From the NCBI RefSeq assembly GCF_020164455.1, contig NZ_JAIQWW010000005.1:124001-188000 (forward strand): a stretch of 64,000 nt of DNA. The letters run 5' to 3'. A program made the translations under genes and the position numbers. The notes beneath the pieces are model-generated. The model worked only from the letters and a program-made list of their open reading frames with translations, was not told where the DNA came from and searched no databases. Numbering within the stretch: the first letter of the stretch is position 1; each line of letters starts with the position of its first letter. Below are positions 25,026-34,023 of the stretch, piece after piece. This stretch comes from Phyllobacterium chamaecytisi (lineage in GTDB: Bacteria; Pseudomonadota; Alphaproteobacteria; Rhizobiales; Rhizobiaceae).

Positions 25026-25820
25026 TTACTGCCCGAGCTTGTAGTCGAGGAACCATTTCTTGTTGAGCGCACCGAATGTGCCATCCGCTTTCAGCGCAGC
25101 AATGGCTGCATTGACTGGCGCGACGAGGTCTGACCCCTTCGGAAAGATGAAACCGAAATCCTCGGCGCCAAGCGGCCCGCCGATCAGCTTCAAGGCACCG
25201 CCCGATGCGTCGACATAGCCCTTGCCGGCCGTGCTGTCAGTAAGAACGAGATCGACATCTCCGGTCTTCAGCGCCTGGATGGTCGCGCCGAACGTCTCGA
25301 ACAGTTTGATGCGCGGGTTCTGCTCATTGCCGTCCAACACATTGTAGACGGCCACATAGAAGTTGCTGGTGCCGGGCTGCGCACCGACGAGCGTATCCTT
25401 GGCGTCGGCGAAGCTTTTCGGATCGGTGAAGCGGCTCTCGTCGCCGCGCACGAGCATGAACTGCTCCGAACGCATATAGGGTTCTGAGAAATCCACCTTC
25501 TGCTTGCGCTCGTCATTGATGGTGATGCCGGTCATGCCGATCTGGTACTGATTGTCCGCAACGGCCTGAATCATCGCGTCCCAGCTGGTGTTGAGATACT
25601 CGACTTTGAAATTGAGCCGTTTGGCGATCTCGTTCATGGCGTCATATTCCCAGCCGACGGCCTTGCCGGTCTTCGGGTCGACGAATTGCAGGGGCGGATA
25701 GGCATTCTCCGTCACGACCGCGACTTTCTTGCCGCCAAGATCGGGCAACTCCGCGGCCAAGGCAGAAAACGGCGTCAGGGCAAGTACTAGCCCTGCCAAA
25801 AGAACGGATCGCAAGTTCAT
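25026..25820 (-). CDS. Amino-acid ABC transporter substrate-binding protein
   Basis: 264 residues. Signal peptide about 1-22 (ends SALAAELP). The family 3 solute-binding fold shows AVVTENAYPPLQFVD, GWEYDAMNEIAKRLNFKVEY, IGMTGITINDERKQKVDFSEPY and ALKTGDVDLVLTDS. It captures a polar amino acid in the periplasm for the permease encoded 8 bp downstream. The exact ligand cannot be named. First gene of the pair; no ATP-binding gene is present here, so one from elsewhere would be needed. Confidence 0.9.
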   Translation of the reverse strand: MNLRSVLLAGLVLALTPFSALAAELPDLGGKKVAVVTENAYPPLQFVDPKTGKAVGWEYDAMNEIAKRLNFKVEYLNTSWDAMIQAVADNQYQIGMTGITINDERKQKVDFSEPYMRSEQFMLVRGDESRFTDPKSFADAKDTLVGAQPGTSNFYVAVYNVLDGNEQNPRIKLFETFGATIQALKTGDVDLVLTDSTAGKGYVDASGGALKLIGGPLGAEDFGFIFPKGSDLVAPVNAAIAALKADGTFGALNKKWFLDYKLGQ

Positions 25821-25944
25821 CTCAAACCCCTGTCACGTGTTTGCGTCGGAAACAGATTTCACCTTGTCATTGGCTCGTCAATCCCCGCGCAAGCACGTCT
25901 GTTCCTTCTGCGCCGTGAAGACAGATGATATTTTGCGCGGCAAA

Positions 25945-25974
25945 CAAAAAAGGCGGCCCGAAGACCGCCTTTTT
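25945..25974 (-). terminator. Rho-independent terminator of rplS
   Basis: On the minus strand AAGGCGGTCTTCGGGCCGCCTTTTTT forms a GC stem with a long U-tract, 21 bp after the rplS stop. A-runs on both sides may let it work in both directions. Confidence 0.85.
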
Positions 25975-25994
25975 CAAAATGATAGGGACCGCGC

Positions 25995-26447
25995 TTATTC
26001 AGCGGCAGGTGCCTTGGCAACAGTTGCTTCCGATACTGTCTCGGCTGCACCAGTTGCAGGAACGGTTGTCTTGTTCTTGCGGTTGTCTTTCTTCTCGACG
26101 ATACGAGCCGCCTTACCGGTGAGGCCACGCAGATAGTAAAGCTTGGCGCGACGTACCTTACCGCGACGAACGATATCGACGCCTTCAACCAGCGGAGAAA
26201 TGACTGGGAATACGCGCTCGACGCCTTCGCCATAGGAAATCTTGCGAACCGTGAAGTTCTCGTTGATGCCAGCGCCGTTGCGGGCGATGCAAACGCCTTC
26301 ATAGGCCTGAACGCGGGTACGGGTACCTTCCGTCACGCGGACGTTTACACGAACGGTGTCGCCTGGGCGGAAATCCGGGAGTACGCGCTTGGCTTCGATT
26401 TTTGCTCTCTGTTCGAGATCGAGCTGACGAATAATATCGACGGTCAT
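25995..26447 (-). CDS. rplS: 50S ribosomal protein L19
   Basis: 150 residues from the ATG at 26447, which has AAAGGA 7-8 nt upstream; the ATG at 26456 overlaps that ribosome-binding site and is less likely. The L19 core reads [55 protein letters not shown] and [23 protein letters not shown]. An Ala/Val/Thr-rich tail of about 30 residues extends beyond the E. coli length, as usual in Rhizobiales. L19 sits at the 30S-50S interface. It follows rimM-trmD on the same strand with a 199-bp gap. Confidence 0.96.
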   Translation of the reverse strand: MTVDIIRQLDLEQRAKIEAKRVLPDFRPGDTVRVNVRVTEGTRTRVQAYEGVCIARNGAGINENFTVRKISYGEGVERVFPVISPLVEGVDIVRRGKVRRAKLYYLRGLTGKAARIVEKKDNRKNKTTVPATGAAETVSEATVAKAPAAE

Positions 26448-26646
26448 CGTCTTCATCCTTTGTTTTTCAAACAGTCAGAGCGCTCGACACTTGAAACATA
26501 GCAACTTGGCCACATTCCTATGCCTCCGACGAAGCAGGAGCGAATTCACCATTCATTGATTAATGGACCGGGTATTTCCCGAGTTGGCGGGCTGATACAC
26601 CATAAAACCCGGTTTGTCACCTACACAGACGATTCTTTTTGCTTGG

Positions 26647-27357
26647 CTATTTCTGCAATGAAGCTCTGTGCGCCTGCCAAAGATCCGGCCGGCGCTCCTT
26701 CGTCAACCGTTCTGCTTCCGAACGCCGCCACTTATCGATAACGCCGTGATTGCCGGAGAGGAGCACATCGGGAATGCGCCGCCCTTCCCATTCCTGCGGC
26801 TTGGTATAGTGCGGATGTTCAAGAAGCCCGGTCTCGAAACTCTCGGTCTCGCCGGACATGACATTGCCCATCACACCTGGCAGGAGCCTGACGATCGCAT
26901 CGAGAACGACGATTGCAGCAGTCTCGCCGCCGGAAAGTATGTAATCTCCGATTGAGATTTCTTCGAAATCCCGGGCCTCGATCAGCCGTTCGTCCACGCC
27001 CTCGAAACGTCCGCAGAGCATGATCGCACCCGGCCCTGCAGCGAGTTCCCGCACACGGGCTTGGGTCAGGGTTTTACCACGCGGGCTCATGTAAAGTTTC
27101 GGACGCCCGTCAGCCACATGATCGACCGCGCGGGCGAGAACATCTGCTTTCATGACCATGCCGGCGCCACCGCCAGCTGGCGTGTCATCGACCATGCGAT
27201 GCTTGTCGGTGGTGAAATCGCGGATCTGCACCGTTTCCAGTGACCATGCCCCGTCCACAAGCGCTTTTCCGGCAAGCGACACCCCGAGCGGTCCCGGAAA
27301 CATTTCCGGATATAGCGTCAGCACAGTGGCGCGAAATCCGCATTCTGCCCCGGTCAT
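26647..27357 (-). CDS. trmD: tRNA (guanine-N1)-methyltransferase TrmD
   Basis: 236 residues. SPOUT-fold knot residues appear in order: [57 protein letters not shown] and the SAM-binding [11 protein letters not shown] with [19 protein letters not shown]. TrmD makes m1G37 next to the anticodon, preventing +1 frameshifts. Its start overlaps the rimM stop by 4 bp, so the two are translationally coupled. Confidence 0.97.
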   Translation of the reverse strand: MTGAECGFRATVLTLYPEMFPGPLGVSLAGKALVDGAWSLETVQIRDFTTDKHRMVDDTPAGGGAGMVMKADVLARAVDHVADGRPKLYMSPRGKTLTQARVRELAAGPGAIMLCGRFEGVDERLIEARDFEEISIGDYILSGGETAAIVVLDAIVRLLPGVMGNVMSGETESFETGLLEHPHYTKPQEWEGRRIPDVLLSGNHGVIDKWRRSEAERLTKERRPDLWQAHRASLQK

Positions 27358-27935
27358 GGCTGCTTTTTCCCGCCATCCTCACCGCCGAGTTGCCGGCGGC
27401 GTTCCTCATCTTCGTTCTCGTCGGGTATGAGCCCGGCGGCCGCGGGATCGATAATGATATGACCGGCCTTGATATCCACATGCGGCACCGCGAGCATCGT
27501 GAACGGGATCAGCATCGGGCGCTTGCCCGGTATGGTCAGCTCGAGTAAATCGCCGCCGCCGAAATCGAACATTGCCGATACCTTGCCATGCTTGTTGCCT
27601 TCGGCGTCGATCGCGTCGAGCCCGATCAGGTCGGAGTGGTAATATTCGTCCTCGTCCAGATCCTGCGGCAGTTGCGAGCGGTCTATGAACAAAGTCGTGC
27701 CATTCAGCGCCTCAGCCATATTCCGATCGTTCACCCCGCGAAAGCGCACGACGACCACCGTCTTCGCCGGTCGGATATCAAGCACCTCGAAAGGCCTGCC
27801 GGTCACGTCATAAAGCGGACCGTAATCCGCCAGCGCCATTGGATCGCCGGTGAAGGTTTTCACCCTGAGCTCGCCGCGCGTGCCATGCGCCGCACCGATC
27901 ACCGCCAACTGCACCGGATCGTTCAACTTCGCCAT
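27354..27935 (-). CDS. rimM: Ribosome maturation factor RimM
   Basis: 193 residues: N-terminal RimM domain ([20 protein letters not shown], then [24 protein letters not shown]) and a C-terminal PRC-barrel ([36 protein letters not shown]). An acidic-basic tail ends in GGKKQP. RimM assists 30S maturation through S19. It starts the rimM-trmD-rplS cluster; rpsP and ffh, often just upstream, are not in this window, where xerC diverges instead. Confidence 0.94.
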   Translation of the reverse strand: MAKLNDPVQLAVIGAAHGTRGELRVKTFTGDPMALADYGPLYDVTGRPFEVLDIRPAKTVVVVRFRGVNDRNMAEALNGTTLFIDRSQLPQDLDEDEYYHSDLIGLDAIDAEGNKHGKVSAMFDFGGGDLLELTIPGKRPMLIPFTMLAVPHVDIKAGHIIIDPAAAGLIPDENEDEERRRQLGGEDGGKKQP

Positions 27936-28059
27936 CAGTTTCTTCCACCTTTACGCGTTCAGCCTCGAATTAGAGCAAACAGCCAATAAATCCAAGGCGA
28001 AACGACTCTGTAAGAAGTCATGTGGCATTGTCCCGGCATATTAGCCGAGGAGCGATGCC

Positions 28060-29016
28060 ATGGGCGTCCAACCACAAACCGAGCCGTTTCTTGTTTCTGC
28101 CCGACCGGATCTGATTGATGCGCGAGAAAACTGGCTGAAATCGCTGAAGAACACGCGGCGGCTGGCAGCGAACACATTGGAGGCCTATGAACGCGACACG
28201 CGCCAGTTCTTCCAGTTTCTTACCGGACATCTCGGCGAGCCTCCAGCACTCAAGGACGTAGCGACACTGCGGATCGCCGATTTGCGTTCGTTTCTTGCAC
28301 GGCGGCGCAATGATGGTGCCGGTGCGCGTACGCTCGGTCGCGGGCTTGCGGGCATACGCTCGTTCCTGCGCTTCCTCGAAAAGCAGGGCATGGCCAACGC
28401 TGCCGCTTCGATCGCCATGCGGGCGCCGCGCCAGCCGAAATCGCTACCCAAGCCGCTGACGATGGTGGATGCACGGCGTGTCGTCGAGAAGGGCGAACAG
28501 CTGAATGAAGCGCCGTGGATCGCCGCGCGCAATGCCGCGGTTCTGACCCTGCTTTACGGTTGCGGGCTACGCATCTCCGAGGCGCTCGGCCTCGATGGCG
28601 GCGCATTGGCCGATCCGGATGCGCGCTCGATTCTGATTACTGGCAAGGGCGGCAAGACCCGCATGGTGCCATTGCTACCAATTGTGCACAGGGCCGTTGC
28701 CGAATATCGCGCCCTATGTCCTTACCAACTCGAAGAGGGCAAGCCGCTGTTTCGCGGTGCGCGTGGCGGCGAACTGCATTCGGCCATCATCCAGCGTGAC
28801 ATGCAGAAGATGCGCGGCGCGCTTGGCCTGCCCGACACGGCGACACCGCACGCCTTGCGCCATTCGTTTGCCACGCACCTGCTGGGACGCGGCGGCGATC
28901 TGCGCACGATCCAGGAGTTGCTCGGCCACGCCAGCCTGTCGACGACGCAGGTCTATACCGGCGTCGATACGGAGCGATTGATGGAAATTTACGCCAAAGC
29001 GCATCCCCGCGCCTGA
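28060..29016 (+). CDS. xerC: Tyrosine recombinase XerC
   Basis: 318 residues. SAM-like core-binding domain about 18-115; catalytic domain with Arg171 ([10 protein letters not shown]), Lys196 (GKGGKTR), His264 and Arg267 (HALRHSF), His290 (LLGHASL) and Tyr299 (TQVYTGV), the complete set. XerC and XerD resolve chromosome dimers at dif when activated by FtsK. The neighbourhood with lpdA and the suc genes is the usual rhizobial place of xerC rather than xerD; sequence alone does not fully separate the two. Divergent from rimM with a 124-bp gap. Confidence 0.9.
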   Translation: MGVQPQTEPFLVSARPDLIDARENWLKSLKNTRRLAANTLEAYERDTRQFFQFLTGHLGEPPALKDVATLRIADLRSFLARRRNDGAGARTLGRGLAGIRSFLRFLEKQGMANAAASIAMRAPRQPKSLPKPLTMVDARRVVEKGEQLNEAPWIAARNAAVLTLLYGCGLRISEALGLDGGALADPDARSILITGKGGKTRMVPLLPIVHRAVAEYRALCPYQLEEGKPLFRGARGGELHSAIIQRDMQKMRGALGLPDTATPHALRHSFATHLLGRGGDLRTIQELLGHASLSTTQVYTGVDTERLMEIYAKAHPRA

Positions 29017-29079
29017 ATACGGACAATTTACCGGCGGAGATTAACGCTTTCTCCGCAGGCTTACGGATAGATACCAGGC

Positions 29080-30147
29080 ATGAACGACACCGATAATCTC
29101 ACTTCGCTTGATCATATCGCAGACAGCCTTTTGCGGCTGTGCCTGATATTGAGCTGGCTGCTGTTGGCTTCGCTCTTCGTGGTGTCTTTCAGTGTGACAC
29201 GCGCCAGAGCCGAAGAGGTCTCGTGCGGCGGCCATGATCTGATCGCGGAAATGGCAAGGACCGATCCGGCAAAGCTCGATGCTCTGCGCAAGGAGGCCGC
29301 GGATACCGTAAACGGCAAGGGCCTTCTGTGGAAAATCGAGAAGCCCGGCGTAGAACCATCCTATCTCTACGGCACGATGCATCTGACCGATCCGCGCGTA
29401 CTCAAGCTTTCCGATACGGCGGAGACCGCCTATCGGGGCGCCGATATCGTCGTGATTGAAACAGATGAAGTCCTGGACCCGAAGGCCCCAATGAAGGTCC
29501 TGGCCGAAACGCCGGAACTGATGATGTTCATGGACGGCAACACGCTGGACAAGATCATTCCCAAAGACAAGCTCGATACGGTGAAAACTGCGCTTTCAGA
29601 GCGGGGTATTTCGCTCGCCGCCGTCAATCGCATGCAGCCCTGGATGCTGACCAGCATGCTCGCCATGCCGGCATGTGAATTCGCCCGAAAAAAGGAAGGT
29701 GCAGCCTTTCTCGATATCAAGCTGGCGGAAGACGCCAAGGCACAGGGCAAGCAGATTGCCGGGCTCGAGACTATCAAGGATCAACTCGGCGCCATGGCGT
29801 CGTTGCCAACACAGTTTCACATCGACGGATTGATCGAGACGCTGACGCTCGGGTCGAAACTGCCGGACGTCTTCGAAACGATGACCGTACTTTATACGCA
29901 AGGCGATATCGGCATGATCTTCCCTTTGATGCGCTCGGTATCTCCCGACGGCACCGAAAGCGGCCAGAATTATGCGGAATTCGAGGAGAAGATGGTCAAT
30001 GCGCGCAACCGGACCATGGCGGAGCGTGCCGTGCCAATCGTGGCCAAGGGCAATGCTTTCATAGCAGTCGGTGCTTTGCACTTGCCCGGAGAGCAAGGTC
30101 TCGTTTCACTGCTGAGAAGCAGGGGTTATACAATCACTGCCGAGTGA
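29080..30147 (+). CDS. TraB/GumN-family protein
   Basis: 355 residues. An N-terminal hydrophobic segment (about 19-38) ending TRARAEE is a signal peptide or anchor. The TraB/GumN domain begins with LLWKIEKPGVEPSYLYGTMHLTDPRV, where the GTxH motif is conserved, and ends with NAFIAVGALHLPGEQGLVSLLRSRGY, the second conserved histidine motif. The fold is related to Tiki/EreA-type metal-dependent hydrolases, but no reaction is proven for bacterial GumN-like proteins. It follows xerC on the same strand after 63 bp and precedes a small membrane protein. Confidence 0.85.
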   Translation: MNDTDNLTSLDHIADSLLRLCLILSWLLLASLFVVSFSVTRARAEEVSCGGHDLIAEMARTDPAKLDALRKEAADTVNGKGLLWKIEKPGVEPSYLYGTMHLTDPRVLKLSDTAETAYRGADIVVIETDEVLDPKAPMKVLAETPELMMFMDGNTLDKIIPKDKLDTVKTALSERGISLAAVNRMQPWMLTSMLAMPACEFARKKEGAAFLDIKLAEDAKAQGKQIAGLETIKDQLGAMASLPTQFHIDGLIETLTLGSKLPDVFETMTVLYTQGDIGMIFPLMRSVSPDGTESGQNYAEFEEKMVNARNRTMAERAVPIVAKGNAFIAVGALHLPGEQGLVSLLRSRGYTITAE

Positions 30148-30277
30148 TAGTTTTACCAAGTATTGATGCCAAGGCCAAAAAATATCGTGAGTTCGCCACC
30201 GGGCAATTTCGGAACTTTCCTGGCCAATAGTCGTTGTTCTCCTCGGAATGGTACTGAAAAGTCATGGAGGACACGAA

Positions 30278-30577
30278 ATGACATACGATCCAAACCTGCA
30301 ACAGCGGCCGATGGAAAGCGATCCGAGCAATCCGAGATCAACCATCGCGAAGAGCGGTGGTGGCAGTGGTTTCCTGATCGCCGGGATTATCATTGCCGCG
30401 TTGGTGATCGGCGGCTACTTCTTCCTCAACCGCAGCGACGTTGGTATGAGCCCGACCGCTCCGACACCGCCTGCTGCAACTGACACAATGGCGCCTGCAC
30501 CGGCACCGGCTACACCTGAGCCGCCGGCAGCGACTGCACCTGCACCGACAGCTCCGGCTCCTGCACCCGCTCAATAA
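30278..30577 (+). CDS. Small single-pass membrane protein with Pro/Ala-rich tail
   Basis: 99 residues from the ATG at 30278, which has GGAGG (30265-30269) 8 nt upstream. A hydrophilic N terminus of about 30 residues is followed by one membrane helix (about 32-50, GFLIAGIIIAALVIGGYFF) and a 45-residue tail made almost only of Ala, Pro and Thr (APAPATPEP, APTAPAPAPAQ). Such tails often extend into the periplasm or cell wall space. No named family. A bidirectional terminator follows, shared with lpdA. Confidence 0.72.
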   Translation: MTYDPNLQQRPMESDPSNPRSTIAKSGGGSGFLIAGIIIAALVIGGYFFLNRSDVGMSPTAPTPPAATDTMAPAPAPATPEPPAATAPAPTAPAPAPAQ

Positions 30578-30592
30578 TTAGCGGGAGCATAC

Positions 30593-30620
30593 AAAAAAGG
30601 CCCGGATATCCGGGCCTTTT
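30593..30620. terminator. Bidirectional rho-independent terminator
   Basis: AAGGCCCGG (30597-30605) pairs with CCGGGCCTT (30610-30618) around ATAT, with an A-run before and a T-run after. It serves the small membrane-protein gene and lpdA, which converge here. Confidence 0.9.
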
Positions 30621-30640
30621 CGATACGGTTGAAAAAGTAG

Positions 30641-32047
30641 TTACATGTGGATCGGCTTGAAGAAAGTCGCCAGAGCGGCTTCGCGCACAGCTTCCGACAT
30701 GGTCGGATGAGCGTGTGTCGTGCGCGCCAAATCCTCTGAAGAACCACCAAATTCCATCAGCACGGTTGCTTCGTGGATCATTTCGCCAGCGCCATAACCC
30801 AGAATATGAACACCGAGCACCCGGTCGCTCGCCTTGTCCGCCAGGATTTTCACAAATCCGTCGGTGTGCAGCATGGCACGGGCACGGCCATTGGCCGTAA
30901 ACGGAAATTTGCCGGCTTTGTATTCGATACCGGCTGCTTTCAGCTCTTCCTCTGTCTTGCCGACAGACGCCACTTCCGGCTGCGTATAGACCACGCTCGG
31001 GATTGCGTCGTAATTGACGTGACCCACCTGGCCGGCGAGGATCTCGGCAACGGCAATGCCCTCGTCCTCTGCCTTGTGCGCCAGCATCGCCCCCTCGACA
31101 ACATCGCCAATGGCATAGATACCCGGGACATTCGTCTGCCAATGATCATCAATGGCGACACGTCCGCGATCATCGACGGCAACACCGGCTTCCTTCAGGC
31201 CTGCACCATCCGTATAAGGTCTGCGGCCCGTCGAGACGAGCACTACGTCGGCCTCGATGGTTTGGGCTTCGCCGCCCTTGACCGGCTCGAACGTGATCTT
31301 TGCGCCCTTCCCGGACTTTTCGACGCCGGTCACCTTGGCACTCATCTTGAACTCGATGCCCTGCTTTTCCAGCATGCGCTGGAATTGGCGCGAGACTTCC
31401 CCATCCATCGGTCCGAGAATCTTGTCCAGATATTCGACGACTGTGACCTTCGATCCGAGGCGCGCCCAAACCGAGCCAAGCTCAAGCCCGATGACTCCGC
31501 CGCCAACCACGACGAGGCGCTCCGGTACTTTTTCGAGCTCGAGGGCGCCGGTCGACGATATGATGACCTTCTCGTCGAATTCGACATTGACGCCGGGAAT
31601 GCCCGCGACATCCGAACCGGTGGCGATGACAATGTTCTTCGTTTCGATCTCCTGAACCGTGCCGTCTTCGGCAGTCACGGAAACCTTGCCGGCCGCCAAA
31701 ATCTTGCCTGTGCCCATGAACGTGTCGATCTTGTTCTTCTTGAACAGGAACGCAACGCCATTGACGTTGGCCTCGACCGTTGCATCCTTATGGGCAAGCA
31801 TGGCAGGAAGATTGAGCTTTGGCGTGCCGACATCGACACCTAAAGTGGCATGGGAATGACCCGCCTCATGGAACACTTCCGAGGCATGCAGCAGTGCCTT
31901 TGACGGGATACAACCGATATTGAGGCAGGTTCCGCCGAAAGTAGCGCGCTTCTCGATCACCGCGGTCTTGAGGCCAAGCTGCGCGGCCTTGATCGCGCAT
32001 ACGTAGCCACCCGGACCTGTTCCGATGACAACGACATCATATGCCAT
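30641..32047 (-). CDS. lpdA: Dihydrolipoyl dehydrogenase (E3)
   Basis: 468 residues. FAD-binding GTGPGGYVCA (9-18), the redox disulfide Cys41/Cys46 in GGTCLNIGCIPSK, NAD-binding VVGGGVIGLELGSVWARLG, the second FAD motif YAIGDVVEGAMLAHKAEDEG and the C-terminal His-Glu active-site segment TTHAHPTMSEAV are all present. It reoxidises dihydrolipoamide on SucB with NAD. Last gene of the mdh-sucCDAB-lpdA block, separated from sucB by a short exported-protein gene. Confidence 0.96.
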   Translation of the reverse strand: MAYDVVVIGTGPGGYVCAIKAAQLGLKTAVIEKRATFGGTCLNIGCIPSKALLHASEVFHEAGHSHATLGVDVGTPKLNLPAMLAHKDATVEANVNGVAFLFKKNKIDTFMGTGKILAAGKVSVTAEDGTVQEIETKNIVIATGSDVAGIPGVNVEFDEKVIISSTGALELEKVPERLVVVGGGVIGLELGSVWARLGSKVTVVEYLDKILGPMDGEVSRQFQRMLEKQGIEFKMSAKVTGVEKSGKGAKITFEPVKGGEAQTIEADVVLVSTGRRPYTDGAGLKEAGVAVDDRGRVAIDDHWQTNVPGIYAIGDVVEGAMLAHKAEDEGIAVAEILAGQVGHVNYDAIPSVVYTQPEVASVGKTEEELKAAGIEYKAGKFPFTANGRARAMLHTDGFVKILADKASDRVLGVHILGYGAGEMIHEATVLMEFGGSSEDLARTTHAHPTMSEAVREAALATFFKPIHM

Positions 32048-32082
32048 GATTGATTCCTTCTCTTGCGACGTTGCCCAGAAAA

Positions 32083-32613
32083 TTACTGTTCAGGCACGCA
32101 TTCTTTAAAGCGGAAGACTTCCCAGGGAAAAGTCTCGATGGGTTTTTCAAGTTTGAAATTGAAGTTGCTCATGGAGCTGGAAAAATCCGGCAGGAGCAGA
32201 GCCTGCGCAGCCGGTTCCTTGGCTTGCGGCAGGAGGTCGGCGTCGGCTCCCTCCTTCAAGGCATAGATGACGCCACGCCAAACGGTGCATGCCTGCAGTT
32301 CGTCGCCGGTAACATCGCCAGTGGGGCACTTGTACATGATGATGCCATTGGGTCTTGCAACGCCCTCATTCCACATGACCACGCCATCGAGCTTCAGATC
32401 GCTGTCATTCATCTCGATGGAGAATTCATTCGATGTCATGACAGGCTTGTCTTCGGGAACATGCTTGAACCTCAGTGTAAAAGCATCATCCCTGTCAGTG
32501 TAGATCGCACGATCCTGCGTACAGGCGGCAAAAGCAGGAGCAGTAATTAGAGCCGACCCCAAGAGAGCAGCCAGAATAAGTGCAGAACGGGAATGAACGT
32601 TCGAATCCATCAA
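32083..32613 (-). CDS. Exported protein of unknown function within the suc-lpd block
   Basis: 176 residues (the second ATG, at 32610, is an equal start candidate). Signal peptide about 1-29 (SALILAALLGSALITAPAFA). The mature domain of about 147 residues has four cysteines (ACTQD, YKCPTG, QACTVW, KECVPEQ) that could form two disulfides, and aromatic-rich strands such as DAFTLRFKHVPEDKP and VVMWNEGVARPNGIIMY. I do not recognise the family. It lies between sucB (80 bp) and lpdA (35 bp) on the same strand, so it is probably co-transcribed with two cytoplasmic E2/E3 genes despite being exported. Confidence 0.7.
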   Translation of the reverse strand: MMDSNVHSRSALILAALLGSALITAPAFAACTQDRAIYTDRDDAFTLRFKHVPEDKPVMTSNEFSIEMNDSDLKLDGVVMWNEGVARPNGIIMYKCPTGDVTGDELQACTVWRGVIYALKEGADADLLPQAKEPAAQALLLPDFSSSMSNFNFKLEKPIETFPWEVFRFKECVPEQ

Positions 32614-32693
32614 TATTCTAACTCTCGGATTTGGACACGACGGCGCCGACTAACCTCCCCTTACGGGAACAAAAGCCAGCACCGTCGTATTTA

Positions 32694-33989
32694 TTAAAGA
32701 TCAAGAACAAGACGCTCCGGATCCTCCAGGCTTTCCTTGACGCGAACAAGGAAGGTCACCGCTTCCTTGCCATCGACGATGCGATGATCGTAGCTCAGCG
32801 CCAGATACATCATCGGGCGAATGACAATCTGCCCGCCAACGACCACCGGGCGATCCTGGATCTTGTGCATGCCGAGAATACCCGACTGGGGCGCATTGAG
32901 TATGGGGGAGGACATCAGGGAACCGTAAACGCCGCCATTGGAAATGGTGAACGTACCGCCCTGCATGTCAGCCATAGACAGCGCACCATCGCGTGCAGCC
33001 TTGCCGAGGCGGCCGATTTCCTTTTCGATCTCGGCGATCGACATCTGGTCGGCATTGCGCACGACCGGAACGACAAGGCCCCGATCCGTGCCGACAGCAA
33101 CGCCGACATGAGCGAAGTTCTTGTAGATGATATCGTTGCCGTCGATTTCCGCGTTGACCGAAGGTACTTCCTTCAGCGCATGCGTTACGGCCTTGGTGAA
33201 AAAGCCCATGAAGCCGAGCTTGACGCCATGTTTCTTCTCGAAAATTTCCTTGTAGCGATTGCGCAGATCCATGACGGCCGACATATCCACCTCATTATAG
33301 GTGGTCAGCATGGCGGCCGTATTCTGTGCGTCCTTCAACCGGCGCGCAATCGTCTGGCGCAGGCGGGTCATCTTCACCCGCTCTTCGCGCGATGCGTCGT
33401 CGGCGGACGAAGCGGGACGAGCGGCAACAGGCTTGGGTGCCTCCGTCGCAGCGGGCTGGGCCGTGATGCCTTTGGCAACGGCATCAAGCACATCACCCTT
33501 AAGCACCTGTCCGCGCTTGCCGGACCCTTCGACCTGAGAGAGGGAAACACCTTTCTCGGCAAGGATCTTGGATGCAGCAGGGGAAGCCGGCATCTCGCTT
33601 GGTTTGCGTTCGGTAATGGCCGGCTCACCGGCGACTTCGGCGGTCTTTGCTTCTGCTTCCTTGGTTGTAGCAGCAGCAGCGCTGCCCGTAGCCTGCGCGG
33701 TAGCTTCCGGCTTTGCCTCCGCCTTCTTGGCGGGAGCAGCTACAGCGCCATCGCCGGAACCGATCATACCGAGCAGGGCACCGACCTCGACCGTATCGCC
33801 CTCCTTTGCAGTGATTTCAGCGAGCGAGCCGGCAGACGATGCCGGCACCTCGATTGTCACCTTGTCGGTTTCGAGTTCGACCAACGGCTCATCAACGGCA
33901 ATCGCATCGCCGACATTTTTGAACCATTTGCCAATTGTCGCCTCGGAAACGGATTCGCCCAGCGTTGGGACGCGGATTTCGGTTGCCAT
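32694..33989 (-). CDS. sucB: 2-oxoglutarate dehydrogenase E2 (dihydrolipoyl succinyltransferase)
   Basis: 431 residues. One lipoyl domain (1-75) with the modified Lys43 in [13 protein letters not shown], an Ala/Pro/Glu-rich hinge, the peripheral E3-binding domain (about 130-170, [34 protein letters not shown]) and the catalytic domain ending in [19 protein letters not shown], with active-site His and Asp. It transfers the succinyl group to CoA. It follows sucA after 34 bp. Confidence 0.97.
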   Translation of the reverse strand: MATEIRVPTLGESVSEATIGKWFKNVGDAIAVDEPLVELETDKVTIEVPASSAGSLAEITAKEGDTVEVGALLGMIGSGDGAVAAPAKKAEAKPEATAQATGSAAAATTKEAEAKTAEVAGEPAITERKPSEMPASPAASKILAEKGVSLSQVEGSGKRGQVLKGDVLDAVAKGITAQPAATEAPKPVAARPASSADDASREERVKMTRLRQTIARRLKDAQNTAAMLTTYNEVDMSAVMDLRNRYKEIFEKKHGVKLGFMGFFTKAVTHALKEVPSVNAEIDGNDIIYKNFAHVGVAVGTDRGLVVPVVRNADQMSIAEIEKEIGRLGKAARDGALSMADMQGGTFTISNGGVYGSLMSSPILNAPQSGILGMHKIQDRPVVVGGQIVIRPMMYLALSYDHRIVDGKEAVTFLVRVKESLEDPERLVLDL

Positions 33990-34023
33990 TTTCTCGTTCT
34001 TCCGTTGATCGTCTACTGTTCAA

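Noticed and set aside
30440-30577. Tandem DNA repeat (CCGGCACCGGC-like)
   Set aside because: It is codon-level low complexity encoding the Ala/Pro-rich tail of the small membrane protein, not a separate repeat array.
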